DNA of 36,211 nucleotides, taken from the NCBI GenBank assembly GCA_050945795.1, contig JBMNTP010000020.1, positions 1-36,211 on the forward strand, written 5' to 3'. The position numbers and the translations under genes are program-made. Position 1 is the stretch's first letter; every line of letters starts with the position of its first letter. The DNA is from JBMNTP01 sp050945795. GTDB taxonomy: Bacteria; Bacillota; Clostridia; Christensenellales; MGBC116941. Shown here piece after piece: positions 1 through 7,900 of this stretch. The notes beneath the pieces were generated by a model that did no database searches, was not told where the DNA came from, and was given only the letters and a program-made list of their open reading frames with translations.

Positions 1-1577
1 AGGAAACAAAGCTTATCGGCGCAGAAAAACGGGAGGCGGATATTGCGCTTAATCTGGCGATGCTTCGTCAACAGCTTGATGTAGCGGGTAAAAACAGAGA
101 GAGCAGCCTTGGCGGCAAATGTCCTCTTTTAGGCGTGAGGTGCAGGGAAGTAGAAGGCGGATTAGAGCGGCATTTTGAAGAGGAGTGTCGCGCGCTTGAA
201 AAGAGGATATTAGAGGGTGAGGCGGAGCTTGAAAAAACTCAAGGTTTTATAGAGGAGCTTAAGCATTGCCGTGAAAAGCTGCGGGAAATAGAAACGGCCA
301 AGCGTATAGCGAAGGAGCGCGAGGCGGAGGCGAAAGGATATTTAGCGGCGCTTGAAGATATTTTAAAAGCGGCCGGCCTTTCTTTAAAGCAAATGTATTT
401 TGAGCGGGGCGAGGCGGAGCGCGCTATTAGGGCAGCGCTTTTTGATGACGCTTTAAGGCTGCGCTCTAAGGCGGATGCGGCCGAGAAAGCGATAAGGCAG
501 GAGCGCGACAAGCTGCTTGGAGAAGAAAAGCAAAAAGAGGCGGAGCGCGCGGGTATAGTTGAAAGGCTTAAAAATGCTCAAGAGGGCATAAGGCGGGCTA
601 AGGAGATGGAGCGGGAGGCGGAAGCGGCGCACGAGTCTATAAAAAAAGCTTATGAACAAATTGAGCAGCTTAAAGGCAGAGCGGATATTGAAAGCCGCAA
701 GCTTTTAGAATTTGAAGGGCTTGATGCTCATATTGATAAGAACCGCGGCATTATGGAGGCGGAACAGTCGGCGCATGACGATTATATGGCAAACATACGG
801 CTTGGCGAAACGCTTGAAGCTGCGACTAAAGCGGTGGCGCAAAGAGAGAAAGAGCTTAAGGATGCGCAAGCCGCGCTTGAGGCGGTAACAGAGAGGCTTA
901 AGCAGGCTCAAAGCGCTTATAACAAGGAGGCGCATGAGCAGGCGATAGAGAAGGCCGAGCAGGCGGCGTCAGAGCTGTACGCTGCCAGGGCGCGCCTTGA
1001 GGCGGCAGAGGCCGAGGCGGTAAGGCTTGAGGCTGAAGTAAAAGCCAAGAAAAAAAGCCTTGAGAGAGCCGAAGAGGCGGCTCAAGGCATCGCCGGATGC
1101 GAGGCTAACGCCGAGATACTAAAGCGCATACAGCGGCTGCTGTCGCTGGCGGGGGAGAGAATAGCGTCGGCGTATCGAGAGGAGCTTGGCAGGCGCGCCA
1201 ATTCGATATACGCTTCGGTGGCGGGCGAGGGCGGCCTTGAATGGGTAACGAACTACGAACTGGAGCTTACCACAGACGGCAGGCGCAGGAGCTTTAAGCA
1301 GCTCTCGGGCGGCGAGCAGATGACGGCGGCGCTGTCGGTGCGGCTTAGCCTGCTTGACAGTTTGTGGCGTGGCGGCTTTGGCTTTTTCGATGAGCCTACA
1401 GTAAACCTGGACAGGCAACGGAGAGAAAACCTTGCGGCGGTGCTGCCGCAAATGCTAAGGGGATTTGCGCAGGCGTTTGTTATAAGCCATGACGATACTT
1501 TTGAGGCCATGAGCGAGTCGGTAGTGTATATTGAAAAAAGCGGCGGGCAGAGCGGCGCTCCGAGCCGGCTAAGTTGA
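1..1577 (+). CDS. SbcC/Rad50-like SMC-family ATPase, C-terminal part (5' cut by window edge)
   Basis: The reading frame is open from base 3, so the gene starts upstream of the window and the ATG at 60 is probably internal. The visible part begins just before a cysteine pair, CPLLGVRC (codons at about 120-143), in the place where SbcC/Rad50 carries its zinc hook. A very long Glu/Lys/Ala-rich coiled coil follows, then the second ATPase lobe: signature motif LSGGEQ, Walker B with D-loop FFDEPTVNLD and H-loop VISHDD. This order is that of the C-terminal half of an SbcC-type ATPase, which with an SbcD nuclease processes DNA ends. Walker A and any sbcD gene would lie upstream. The cysteine spacing is CX6C instead of the classical CXXC, so this may be a clostridial SMC-like subfamily and not SbcC itself. 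Confidence 0.8.
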   Translation, partial: ETKLIGAEKREADIALNLAMLRQQLDVAGKNRESSLGGKCPLLGVRCREVEGGLERHFEEECRALEKRILEGEAELEKTQGFIEELKHCREKLREIETAKRIAKEREAEAKGYLAALEDILKAAGLSLKQMYFERGEAERAIRAALFDDALRLRSKADAAEKAIRQERDKLLGEEKQKEAERAGIVERLKNAQEGIRRAKEMEREAEAAHESIKKAYEQIEQLKGRADIESRKLLEFEGLDAHIDKNRGIMEAEQSAHDDYMANIRLGETLEAATKAVAQREKELKDAQAALEAVTERLKQAQSAYNKEAHEQAIEKAEQAASELYAARARLEAAEAEAVRLEAEVKAKKKSLERAEEAAQGIAGCEANAEILKRIQRLLSLAGERIASAYREELGRRANSIYASVAGEGGLEWVTNYELELTTDGRRRSFKQLSGGEQMTAALSVRLSLLDSLWRGGFGFFDEPTVNLDRQRRENLAAVLPQMLRGFAQAFVISHDDTFEAMSESVVYIEKSGGQSGAPSRLS

Positions 1578-1658
1578 CGCGGGTATACTCATTTGTTAAT
1601 ATTGCATGAGAAAGATACATACTTATAAATAAAAAGACGGCTGTTAGAGGAGAGATAT

Positions 1659-2864
1659 ATGATTCCAAAAAAAGACGCGTTATTTTGGGGCGCGATAGCT
1701 GCGGTTTCCCTGGCAATAATCGCGGCGTTGTTTACATGGAATATCGCACAGGGCGCCATAACCGGCGGAGATGCCTATATCCTAAGCAAAGACCAGTATG
1801 CCGATTATCAGCAGTATAGGAAGATAAGCGAGATTGAGGACATAATCAAAGATCGGTATTATGAGGAGCCGGACGTTGATGCTCTGTACGAAGGAGCGCT
1901 TGAAGGCGTTGTGGCGGCTCTTAATGATCCTTATAGCGAATATATTAACGAGCAGGAGCAAAAAAGGTTTGACCAGCTCAACAGCGGCGGCTTTACCGGC
2001 ATAGGCGTTACTATTACAGTTGACGCCGAGACGGGGTATCCTCTTGTACTTGACGTTTCTCCCGGCTCTCCCGCTGAGGCGGGCGGCATTAAGCAGGGCG
2101 ATAGCATTATAGCCGCCGACGGGCAGGATTTCTATGGTTTTGACCTTGACAGGGTTGTGGCGCTCATTATGGGCGATAAAGGCACAAAGGTTGTAGTAAC
2201 AATCGAGCGAGCCGGCGAAAAGCAGGATATTGAGCTTACGCGCAGCGAAATTAAAGAGGTTACTATATCGCATAAGCTGTTTGAAAACTCGGTTGGTTAT
2301 GTAAAGATAAGTAAATTTGGTGGCAATACTACGGACGATTTTATAGCCGCCATGCGCGATCTTGAGCAAAGGGGAGCGGCAGGGATTGTTATAGACCTTC
2401 GCAACAACGGCGGCGGATTGTTGCATGAGGCTGTTAAGATATGCGATTTTCTTATGCCGTCCGGCGTTATTACATATACAAAGGGCAGGACGGAGGATGA
2501 GCATGTTTATGAGAGCGACGCCGACGCTTTTAATTTGCCGGTAGTTGTACTGGTGAACGGCAACTCCGCCAGCGCGTCTGAGATAATGGCGGGGGCGCTT
2601 AAGGTATCGGGAACGGCACAAATAGTAGGCTCGCAGACGTTTGGCAAGGGCATAGTTCAGACGTATTTTGAGCTGAGCGATAAAAAGACCAGCGTTAAGC
2701 TTACAACGTCGGTTTATTATCTCGCCGATGATACTACGCCGCATGAGGTGGGCGTAGAGCCGCATCATATTGTTGAATCGGAGGGCAACGCCATACCCGA
2801 CGATACTTCGACTGATAATCAGCTGCAAAAGGCGATAGAGGTGCTGCGCACTCAAACGGGATGA
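1659..2864 (+). CDS. ctpA: S41-family C-terminal processing peptidase (CtpA/CtpB-like)
   Basis: A 401-residue membrane-anchored serine protease. One N-terminal hydrophobic segment (about residues 8-30) acts as a signal anchor. The N-terminal helical region is followed by a PDZ domain with its GFTGIGV entry (about 111-117) and then the S41 catalytic domain. The catalytic Ser lies in GNSASASE (probably Ser305) and the general-base Lys in TFGKGIVQ (Lys330), 25 residues apart as in Bacillus CtpB. VIDLRNNGGG (about 244-253) is the conserved core strand. Family members cut substrates outside the membrane at C-terminal tails; in spore formers CtpB acts in sigma-K activation. An AGGAG lies about 7 bases before the ATG. 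The substrate here cannot be deduced. Confidence 0.93.
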   Translation: MIPKKDALFWGAIAAVSLAIIAALFTWNIAQGAITGGDAYILSKDQYADYQQYRKISEIEDIIKDRYYEEPDVDALYEGALEGVVAALNDPYSEYINEQEQKRFDQLNSGGFTGIGVTITVDAETGYPLVLDVSPGSPAEAGGIKQGDSIIAADGQDFYGFDLDRVVALIMGDKGTKVVVTIERAGEKQDIELTRSEIKEVTISHKLFENSVGYVKISKFGGNTTDDFIAAMRDLEQRGAAGIVIDLRNNGGGLLHEAVKICDFLMPSGVITYTKGRTEDEHVYESDADAFNLPVVVLVNGNSASASEIMAGALKVSGTAQIVGSQTFGKGIVQTYFELSDKKTSVKLTTSVYYLADDTTPHEVGVEPHHIVESEGNAIPDDTSTDNQLQKAIEVLRTQTG

Positions 2865-2893
2865 GGGGTTTGTTTAGGGGCGCACTTGTGCCT

Positions 2894-2914
2894 TAAAAAA
2901 CTAAAGGTTTTTTA
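2894..2914 (+). terminator. A/T-rich hairpin downstream of ctpA
   Basis: TAAAAAAC (2894-2901) pairs with GTTTTTTA (2907-2914), so the U tract is part of the 3' arm. A second small hairpin, GCAC/GTGC near 2882-2891, lies just upstream. Together they probably end the ctpA transcript. Confidence 0.55.
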
Positions 2915-2989
2915 GCAATTTTACATTGGGCAATAGGCGGGTCGGGGTTATCTCCGGCCCTTGTTCTATTAAGAATATAATGTTAGATA

Positions 2990-3057
2990 GTGGGGGAGAA
3001 GGCGATTTATTGTAGCCAGATTGCTGCTTTGTTATTTAAAGCCTTGGAGCGCTCAAT
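2990..3057 (+). repeat. Direct repeat copy A (about 68 bp)
   Basis: This stretch matches 3749-3817 in the same orientation. After the shared GCGATTTATT the two copies agree at about 47 of 56 positions, including TTATTTAAAGCC and GGAGCGCTCAAT. They flank the zinc-ribbon membrane gene. Similarity stops after GCTCAAT in both copies. Confidence 0.75.
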
Positions 3058-3223
3058 AAAACGGCACTATGAAAAACTGAAAAAGCTGTGCGCCTTGGGC
3101 AAAACCGCGGACAGAAGCCCGCAAACGCTAAAGGAGCGCGATGCGGAGTTTTTAGCCAAGGTTAGGAAGAAAAGGCCGGATAGCCTTGACCAAGCTTGTT
3201 GCAGCAATATAAAATCATGGTAA
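2990..3223 (+). CDS. Small basic hypothetical protein
   Basis: A 77-codon frame starting with GTG; there is no convincing Shine-Dalgarno, although G-rich sequence follows the start. The product is not recognised. It is rich in Lys and Arg, with a helical-looking stretch KRHYEKLKKL near residues 24-33, and has no signal peptide. The first 22 or so codons lie inside a repeat whose second copy at 3749 hits stop codons in the matching frames. The gene may therefore be a remnant, or the repeat may be the degraded 5' end of a duplicate. Codon choice in the second half looks like that of neighbouring genes, which favours coding, but this is weak support. Confidence 0.35.
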   Translation: MGEKAIYCSQIAALLFKALERSIKRHYEKLKKLCALGKTADRSPQTLKERDAEFLAKVRKKRPDSLDQACCSNIKSW

Positions 3224-3265
3224 TAGGAGGATTTATTTCCTCTTAGAAAAGGACGGGGATATGCT

Positions 3266-3679
3266 GTGAAGAAATGGATCATATCATTTGTGCTCGCGTT
3301 TATAACAATGACGATTATAATTGTATTGACAGAGTTTTTTGAGTGGAGTTTTCGAAATATTATTATTGCTTTAATAGGTATACCCTTCCTTGCCCTGTGT
3401 TTTAGGCTCGTAATCGCCACAACACCCGCAGCCATGAAAGAGCTGAAGGAAAGAGAAGATAGGAATATAGCTGCAAAGCGTGATGATGGCATTCCCAAAT
3501 GCCCGAGGTGCCGCTCCACATCGATTAGCGCAAATCAAAAAGGCTTCGGCATTGGAAAGGCGGTAGTTGGAGCAGCAATCGCAGGGCCTCTCGGACTTGT
3601 GGGTGGCAACATCGGAGCTAAAAAGGTTAGGATAACCTGTTTGAATTGCGGACATCAATGGATGGCGGGCAAGAACTAA
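3266..3679 (+). CDS. Membrane protein with split zinc ribbon
   Basis: 137 residues from a GTG start preceded by AAAGGACGGGG (3248-3258). The nearby ATG at 3261 runs into a stop after one codon, which decides the start. Two hydrophobic segments (about 5-22 and 31-52) are followed by a charged linker and two cysteine pairs, C79-P-R-C82 and C125-L-N-C128. Between the pairs lies a Gly/Ala-rich hydrophobic insert (about 93-118, GFGIGKAVVGAAIAG...) that looks like a glycine-zipper hairpin. The general fold (zinc ribbon interrupted by a Gly-rich loop) is common in small proteins of Firmicutes, but I know no assigned function. It sits between two direct repeats and has its own terminator, so it looks like an accessory insertion between ctpA and spoIIP. 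Confidence 0.8.
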   Translation: MKKWIISFVLAFITMTIIIVLTEFFEWSFRNIIIALIGIPFLALCFRLVIATTPAAMKELKEREDRNIAAKRDDGIPKCPRCRSTSISANQKGFGIGKAVVGAAIAGPLGLVGGNIGAKKVRITCLNCGHQWMAGKN

Positions 3680-3704
3680 ATAAGTAAACATATTATAACT
3701 AACG

Positions 3705-3736
3705 AACCGCCAACCTACGGGAAGGCGGTTTTTTTT
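3705..3736 (+). terminator. Intrinsic terminator after the zinc-ribbon gene
   Basis: AACCGCC (3705-3711) pairs with GGCGGTT (3724-3730), followed by an uninterrupted T run to 3736. Confidence 0.88.
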
Positions 3737-3748
3737 ATTACGAAAAGC

Positions 3749-3817
3749 GTGGGCGTGATAAGCGATTTATTTTATCTAGGTTGCTATTTTCTTATTTAAA
3801 GCCGGGGAGCGCTCAAT
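3749..3817 (+). repeat. Direct repeat copy B (about 69 bp)
   Basis: Second copy of the repeat at 2990-3057. It carries a 1-base length difference near its start and substitutions that put stops in the frames corresponding to the ORF of copy A. It ends four bases before the long inverted repeat at 3821-3888. Confidence 0.75.
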
Positions 3818-3820
3818 TGA

Positions 3821-3888
3821 TTTTTATGTTCAACCTTTTCTTTTTTTAAATACCCGCCCGAGCACAGGGAAAAGGTGGAACATAAAAA
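3821..3888. repeat. 20-bp inverted repeat with 28-nt spacer upstream of spoIIP
   Basis: The arm at 3821-3840 (TTTTTATGTTCAACCTTTTC) pairs with 3869-3888 with a single mismatch. As RNA it would form a strong hairpin ending 38 nt before the spoIIP start codon. It is not a standard terminator on the plus strand, because no T run follows. It may be a MITE-like remnant, an operator pair, or a leader structure. Confidence 0.7.
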
Positions 3889-3926
3889 TGGACACGCCCG
3901 AATATGGATAATAAGGGTGATGGAAA

Positions 3927-5045
3927 ATGGGCAAAAAGATAAGAATAAAAGCGATGAGTTTGGATCGGATAATAATGATATTAATGGCGGCGGGGGTTGT
4001 GATATCACTTTCAACGCTGTTGTTTAAAAAGACGGCGCAGGACGGGGGTCAGCAAGTTGCCTTTGAGGATTCCCATGAAGTACTTCCTTTGCAACCGGCG
4101 GATACCGTGATAGAGGAGGAAAGCGATAAATCAAGAGGCGGTCAGCCGCGGCTGTTAGGCAGAGCGGTGGCGGCATTGCTAGAGCCGGGTAATTTGCTGG
4201 CTTGGGAGCTGCCGGCGATTAAGGCGGTAGATATGGGAGAATGGCAATATGGGGCAGAGGCGGTGCCGGTGACGGCGCATGAAGACAGGTCGGATATACT
4301 GCCGAATATGGAAGAGGAGATAGGCGAATCGGTAAAAATCGAGATAGAGAAGATAACCGACGATATGCAGCCGCTTATTATAGGCGATTCGGGGCCGCAG
4401 ATACTTATTTACCACACGCATACGCAAGAGGCGTATTTGCAGATGGGCGATTATAAATATGTTGAGAACGGCAGATGGCGCACGAAGGAGCAGGATAAAA
4501 ATGTATGCCGTGTCGGGCGGGAGCTGGCACAAATTCTTCAGGAGAAATACGGATTTAGCGTTATACACGATGTTTATGACCATGAGCCGCCAAAGCTTGG
4601 CACATCGTATGAACGCTCGCTTATCACCATGGAAAAGTATAAGGCGAAGTATCCCTCAATACAGATGTTTATAGATGTGCATCGCGATGCGTATGATGTC
4701 GACGCCGCGCGCGATATTGTTATGATAGACGGTAAGGCGGCGGCGCGCATGATGTTTGTTGTGGGTACCGGCGAAGGTAAGACGGGGAACGGGCCGGAGC
4801 CGCGACCTAACTGGCAGGAGAACTATAAGCTGGCCTTAAAGATAACAAACAGGCTGAATGAAATGAATGAGAGGTTTTGCAGGAAGATAAGGGTTAAGAC
4901 GGGCAGGTATAATCAGCATTTAACGGATATGTCGCTATTGGTGGAGGTTGGGCATAATGCCAATACGCTTGAAGAGGCGCTTACATCGGTGCCGTATCTT
5001 GCTGAAGCTATAAATGACAGCGTTACAAAGCAGACGCATCCTTGA
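3927..5045 (+). CDS. spoIIP: Stage II sporulation protein P (SpoIIP)
   Basis: 372 residues. One N-terminal transmembrane segment (about 15-34) and a low-complexity linker precede the SpoIIP amidase/endopeptidase domain. Diagnostic motifs are ILIYHTHTQEAY (residues 159-170, His163/His165 metal ligands), FIDVHRDA (248-255, His252 and Arg253) and LVEVGHNANTLEEA near the C-terminus. Known role: with SpoIID and SpoIIM, it degrades septal peptidoglycan so that the mother cell membrane can engulf the forespore. The length suits the family. The ATG follows GGGTGATGG with usable spacing. I saw no clear sigma-E -10/-35 pair upstream, where a long inverted repeat occupies the leader. Confidence 0.95.
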   Translation: MGKKIRIKAMSLDRIIMILMAAGVVISLSTLLFKKTAQDGGQQVAFEDSHEVLPLQPADTVIEEESDKSRGGQPRLLGRAVAALLEPGNLLAWELPAIKAVDMGEWQYGAEAVPVTAHEDRSDILPNMEEEIGESVKIEIEKITDDMQPLIIGDSGPQILIYHTHTQEAYLQMGDYKYVENGRWRTKEQDKNVCRVGRELAQILQEKYGFSVIHDVYDHEPPKLGTSYERSLITMEKYKAKYPSIQMFIDVHRDAYDVDAARDIVMIDGKAAARMMFVVGTGEGKTGNGPEPRPNWQENYKLALKITNRLNEMNERFCRKIRVKTGRYNQHLTDMSLLVEVGHNANTLEEALTSVPYLAEAINDSVTKQTHP

Positions 5046-5070
5046 CATAACGCCGTAATAATTGCATTAT
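5042..5070 (+). promoter_or_regulatory. Putative sigma-A promoter for murI
   Basis: TTGACA (5042-5047), a 17-nt spacer, then CATTAT (5065-5070). The -35 box overlaps the spoIIP stop codon, so murI may be transcribed apart from the sporulation gene. Confidence 0.5.
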
Positions 5071-5130
5071 GTAAGCATAGGATTTGCCGGATGGCGGTAT
5101 GGTCCTTAATAAGTTGAAACGGGTGTTTTG

Positions 5131-5901
5131 ATGGACGAAAGACCTATCGGTATATTTGATTCGGGTTTGGGCGGATTAAGCGTGTTAAAAGAAGCTATGG
5201 GGCTGATGCCGAACGAGAGGTTTATATATTACGGCGATAACCGCAACGCCCCTTACGGCGAAAAGCCGCAAAGCGTTATAAAAGAGCTGTCGTTTGCCTG
5301 CGTTGAGCTGTTGCGGGAAAAAGGCGTTAAGGCTGTGGTTGTGGCGTGCAATACCGCTACAAGCGTAGCGGTTGAGGATATGCGCAGGCGTTTCGATTTT
5401 CCCATTATAAGCATGGAGCCTGCTATAAAGCCGGCGCTGGCGTTTGCAGGAGAGAGCAGGGTTATTGTTTTGGCTACTCCGGCGACGGTAAAGCAGCAGC
5501 GGTATTTAAACCTTGTAGACGCTTTAGGGGCGGAGGAGAGGATAACTAATATACCGTGCGGCGGGTTGGTTGATATAATAGAAGGCGGCGAACTTAGCGG
5601 AGCCAAAATATCGGACAAGCTTGATGAGTTGCTTTTCGGCGTTGATACGGCAGCGGCGGCTGTGGTGCTGGGTTGTACGCACTATGTCCTAGCTAAAGAG
5701 GCGGTGGCGGCGGCGCTGGTACGAGCCGGTATAAAGGCAGCGCTTTTTGACGGGAACGCGGGTACGGTGGCGCAGCTAAAAAACGTGCTTGCGGGAAAAG
5801 GCATGTTATCTGAAGGCGAAGGCGGAGTTGAGCTGTATACCTCCGGCGACGCTGAGCGTGTTATACCCATTTACAAAAAAGTGATGGGCATGGAGCGGTG
5901 A
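5131..5901 (+). CDS. murI: Glutamate racemase
   Basis: 256 residues. It converts L-glutamate to D-glutamate for peptidoglycan precursors in the cytoplasm. Both catalytic cysteines are present: Cys73 in VVACNTATS and Cys182 in VLGCTHY. The N-terminal substrate loop GIFDSGLGG (Asp10, Ser11) and YYGDNRNAPYG (33-43) are canonical. A TTG precedes the ATG directly; I chose the ATG at 5131 because MDERPIGIFDSG matches the usual start distance to the first motif. The Shine-Dalgarno is weak. It is preceded by its own probable promoter overlapping the end of spoIIP. Confidence 0.95.
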   Translation: MDERPIGIFDSGLGGLSVLKEAMGLMPNERFIYYGDNRNAPYGEKPQSVIKELSFACVELLREKGVKAVVVACNTATSVAVEDMRRRFDFPIISMEPAIKPALAFAGESRVIVLATPATVKQQRYLNLVDALGAEERITNIPCGGLVDIIEGGELSGAKISDKLDELLFGVDTAAAAVVLGCTHYVLAKEAVAAALVRAGIKAALFDGNAGTVAQLKNVLAGKGMLSEGEGGVELYTSGDAERVIPIYKKVMGMER

Positions 5902-6004
5902 TTGTTTTAACAGGCGGGAAATGATATAGTCGCGGTATAGATTTAGAGGGGCGAGGCAAATGCAATCGCCGGTTTTTATAATATGTATAGGGGGAGCAGG
6001 CCTT

Positions 6005-6469
6005 ATGATTAAACAGGGAGACAAGGCGCCGGATTTTACATTACCGGATAAGGACGGCAAAATGGTAAGCCTTTCAGATTTTAAAGGGCAGAAGGTTGTT
6101 GTTTATTTTTATCCCAAAGACAGCACGCCGGGCTGCACAAAGCAGGCTTGCGCGTTTCGTGACAGCTACGGCGCATTTAGAACGGCGGGTGTTAATGTTA
6201 TAGGCATAAGCAAGGACAGCGTGGCGTCGCATTTAAAATTCGCTGAGGCGCACGGTCTGCCGTTTACAATACTCGCAGATCCGGGCATGGAAGCTATAAA
6301 CGCTTATGGCGTATTGAAAGAAAAGAAGATGTTTGGCAGGACGGTTATGGGCGTTGTTAGGACTACGTTTGTTATAGACGAGGAGGGAATGGTTATAAAG
6401 GTATTTGAAAAAGCCAATCCCGACACCAACGCTTACGACATACTCGATTTTATAGACGGTACTTTATAA
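6005..6469 (+). CDS. bcp: Thioredoxin-dependent peroxiredoxin, Bcp/PrxQ type
   Basis: 154 residues with a thioredoxin fold. The peroxidatic cysteine is Cys44 in DSTPGCTKQAC and the resolving cysteine Cys49 lies five residues on, the 2-Cys arrangement of the alpha-helix type Bcp group. It reduces hydrogen peroxide and organic peroxides using thioredoxin. The start at 6005 (MIKQGDKAPDFTLPD) matches the family's usual N-terminus and has AGGGGGA 10 bases upstream. An in-frame ATG at 5960 with its own purine-rich site would add 15 hydrophobic residues and seems less likely. A strong terminator follows. PerR, encoded at 16578, could regulate it, but no operator was identified here. Confidence 0.93.
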   Translation: MIKQGDKAPDFTLPDKDGKMVSLSDFKGQKVVVYFYPKDSTPGCTKQACAFRDSYGAFRTAGVNVIGISKDSVASHLKFAEAHGLPFTILADPGMEAINAYGVLKEKKMFGRTVMGVVRTTFVIDEEGMVIKVFEKANPDTNAYDILDFIDGTL

Positions 6470-6487
6470 TTTCATATTAAGCTATTT

Positions 6488-6528
6488 AGCGCTGCTCTCT
6501 ATTTTAAATGGGGCGGCGCTTTTGTTTT
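6488..6528 (+). terminator. Intrinsic terminator after bcp
   Basis: AGCGCTGCTC (6488-6497) pairs over 10 bp, including G-U pairs, with GGGCGGCGCT (6511-6520), followed by TTTGTTTT. Confidence 0.82.
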
Positions 6529-6537
6529 GGAACTGTA

Positions 6538-6566
6538 TTTTTAATTTTAGTAAAATTAAATAGAAT
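6538..6566 (+). promoter_or_regulatory. Candidate promoter with a 19-bp palindrome in its spacer
   Basis: A perfect palindrome TTAATTTTA-G-TAAAATTAA covers 6541-6559. It lies directly before TAGAAT (6561-6566), a plausible -10 box; the matching -35 (TTTTTA, 6538-6543) is poor. The position suits a repressor or activator site for the binding-protein gene that follows. Confidence 0.4.
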
Positions 6567-6669
6567 AATTTTTCCCAATTTAAAAAGGCGTGTTTTAATA
6601 AAGACTAATAGCAGGCGATGCCGTTATATTACGGCGGTTTTGCCAAGATTTATATTGCGAGGTTTCTAT

Positions 6670-7749
6670 ATGAAAAAAAGCCTTTTGGGATTTTTAATAA
6701 TTTGCCTGTGCTTATGTATAGCTTTTGGCGTTACGGGGTGCGGCAATAATAACGGGGATAAAGCCGGTGAGAAAAACGGCGAAAGCGAAACCGACATACC
6801 GACTCCGGAGGTTACAGAGAAGGGCGAACCGGGCAAGGTGAGTATAGGGGTGTTGCTTAAGCCGGTTACTACGAATTATTGGGCGGTGCTTAGAGCCGGC
6901 ATTGAGGAGGATGCGGGGCGGCTTATAAACGTTACAATAGAGATACGCGAGATGGGGCGGGAGGCTGAAGGAGAGGACCAGCTTAAAGAGCTTGAATATA
7001 TGGTGGAGAGCGGTAAATACAGCGCCATTGTTGTATCGCCTATGACGCCGGTTAACTGCATACTCGGCATAGTAAAGGCGAATGAAAGGAGCATACCGAT
7101 TGTATTGATTGAGGATGATGTCGATACAAATATGCTTGAAAAAGAAGAAGGATATATAGCGGGATATGCTGGGTCGGATTATTATAAGTCGGGGCAGATG
7201 GCGGGTCACTACATAGTTGATACTATGGGAGAGGAAGAAGGCGGCGTTGCTATAGTTGGAGGGCCAAAGGGCGATGAAATAAGCCAAAAGCGGGTTGATG
7301 GATGCGAGGAGACACTAAACGCGCAAGATAATATAGAGCTTGTTGCAATACGCCCGGGAGATTGGGAAAAGGAGGCGGCTTTTGAGGCGGCGGAGGATTT
7401 AATCAAAAAATACGGCAGCCATTTAAAGGCTATATACGCGGTATGCGACGCAACGGCACTCGGCGTTTTAGAGGCGATTGAGCAAGAGGGGCGCGAGGAT
7501 ATAATACTGGTTGCGGGGGAGACAAGCGAAGAGACTAGGGCGGCGGTTGAGCAGGGTAAAATGGCGGCGGTAATGTTGCGGCCGGATCTTGTAGGGCAGG
7601 CGGGGGTTGAGCTGGCGGTAAAGTCTTACAGGGAGATGAGAGAGGGGTTGTTCAAGGAGCGGCCGCCGAAGCTGTATATTACTACAAGCATTATAAAGCC
7701 GGATAACCCGAGGTTTCAAAAAGGCGATGGCGATCAGCATGAGCGGTAG
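6670..7749 (+). CDS. Sugar-type substrate-binding lipoprotein (Peripla_BP_4 / ribose-binding-like), orphan
   Basis: 359 residues. A lipoprotein signal peptide (MKKSLLGFLIICLCLCIAF) ends in lipobox VTGC, so the mature protein begins at a lipid-modified cysteine, followed by an Asn/Gly/Glu-rich linker. The body is a two-lobe type I periplasmic binding protein: VLLKPVTTNYWAVLRAG for lobe entry, a VVSPM segment, VAIVGGPKG, and IYAVCDATALGVLEA. Such proteins deliver sugars to ABC importers or to sensor kinases, but no permease, ATPase or kinase is adjacent. The in-frame start at 6508 lies inside the bcp terminator, so I chose 6670, with GCGAGG 8 bases upstream. The ligand is unknown. Confidence 0.85.
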   Translation: MKKSLLGFLIICLCLCIAFGVTGCGNNNGDKAGEKNGESETDIPTPEVTEKGEPGKVSIGVLLKPVTTNYWAVLRAGIEEDAGRLINVTIEIREMGREAEGEDQLKELEYMVESGKYSAIVVSPMTPVNCILGIVKANERSIPIVLIEDDVDTNMLEKEEGYIAGYAGSDYYKSGQMAGHYIVDTMGEEEGGVAIVGGPKGDEISQKRVDGCEETLNAQDNIELVAIRPGDWEKEAAFEAAEDLIKKYGSHLKAIYAVCDATALGVLEAIEQEGREDIILVAGETSEETRAAVEQGKMAAVMLRPDLVGQAGVELAVKSYREMREGLFKERPPKLYITTSIIKPDNPRFQKGDGDQHER

Positions 7750-7900
7750 CTACAGACGTATGCTTTTTGGGAGGGAGAGCTTAAAGCCGAGGTGTTTTGC
7801 GGGTTAATATTGACGGGGAGCCGCGCTCGGGGTATCATTATTTAAGGTGCGGCTCGAATATTATAGGCTGCGCAGATGGTCTCTGGGGGATATGTTGCTA

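Noticed and set aside
1782..2855. A long (357-codon) open frame antisense to ctpA.
   Set aside because: It lies fully opposite a gene with intact PDZ and S41 motifs, and its translation is Tyr/Arg/Asn-rich without recognisable domains.
3890..3926. A sigma-E-type promoter for spoIIP.
   Set aside because: No convincing ATA-type -35 with CATACA-type -10 at the right spacing could be found.
6508..6669. Extended N-terminus of the sugar-binding protein.
   Set aside because: It begins inside the bcp terminator; the lipoprotein signal peptide with lipobox starts at 6670.
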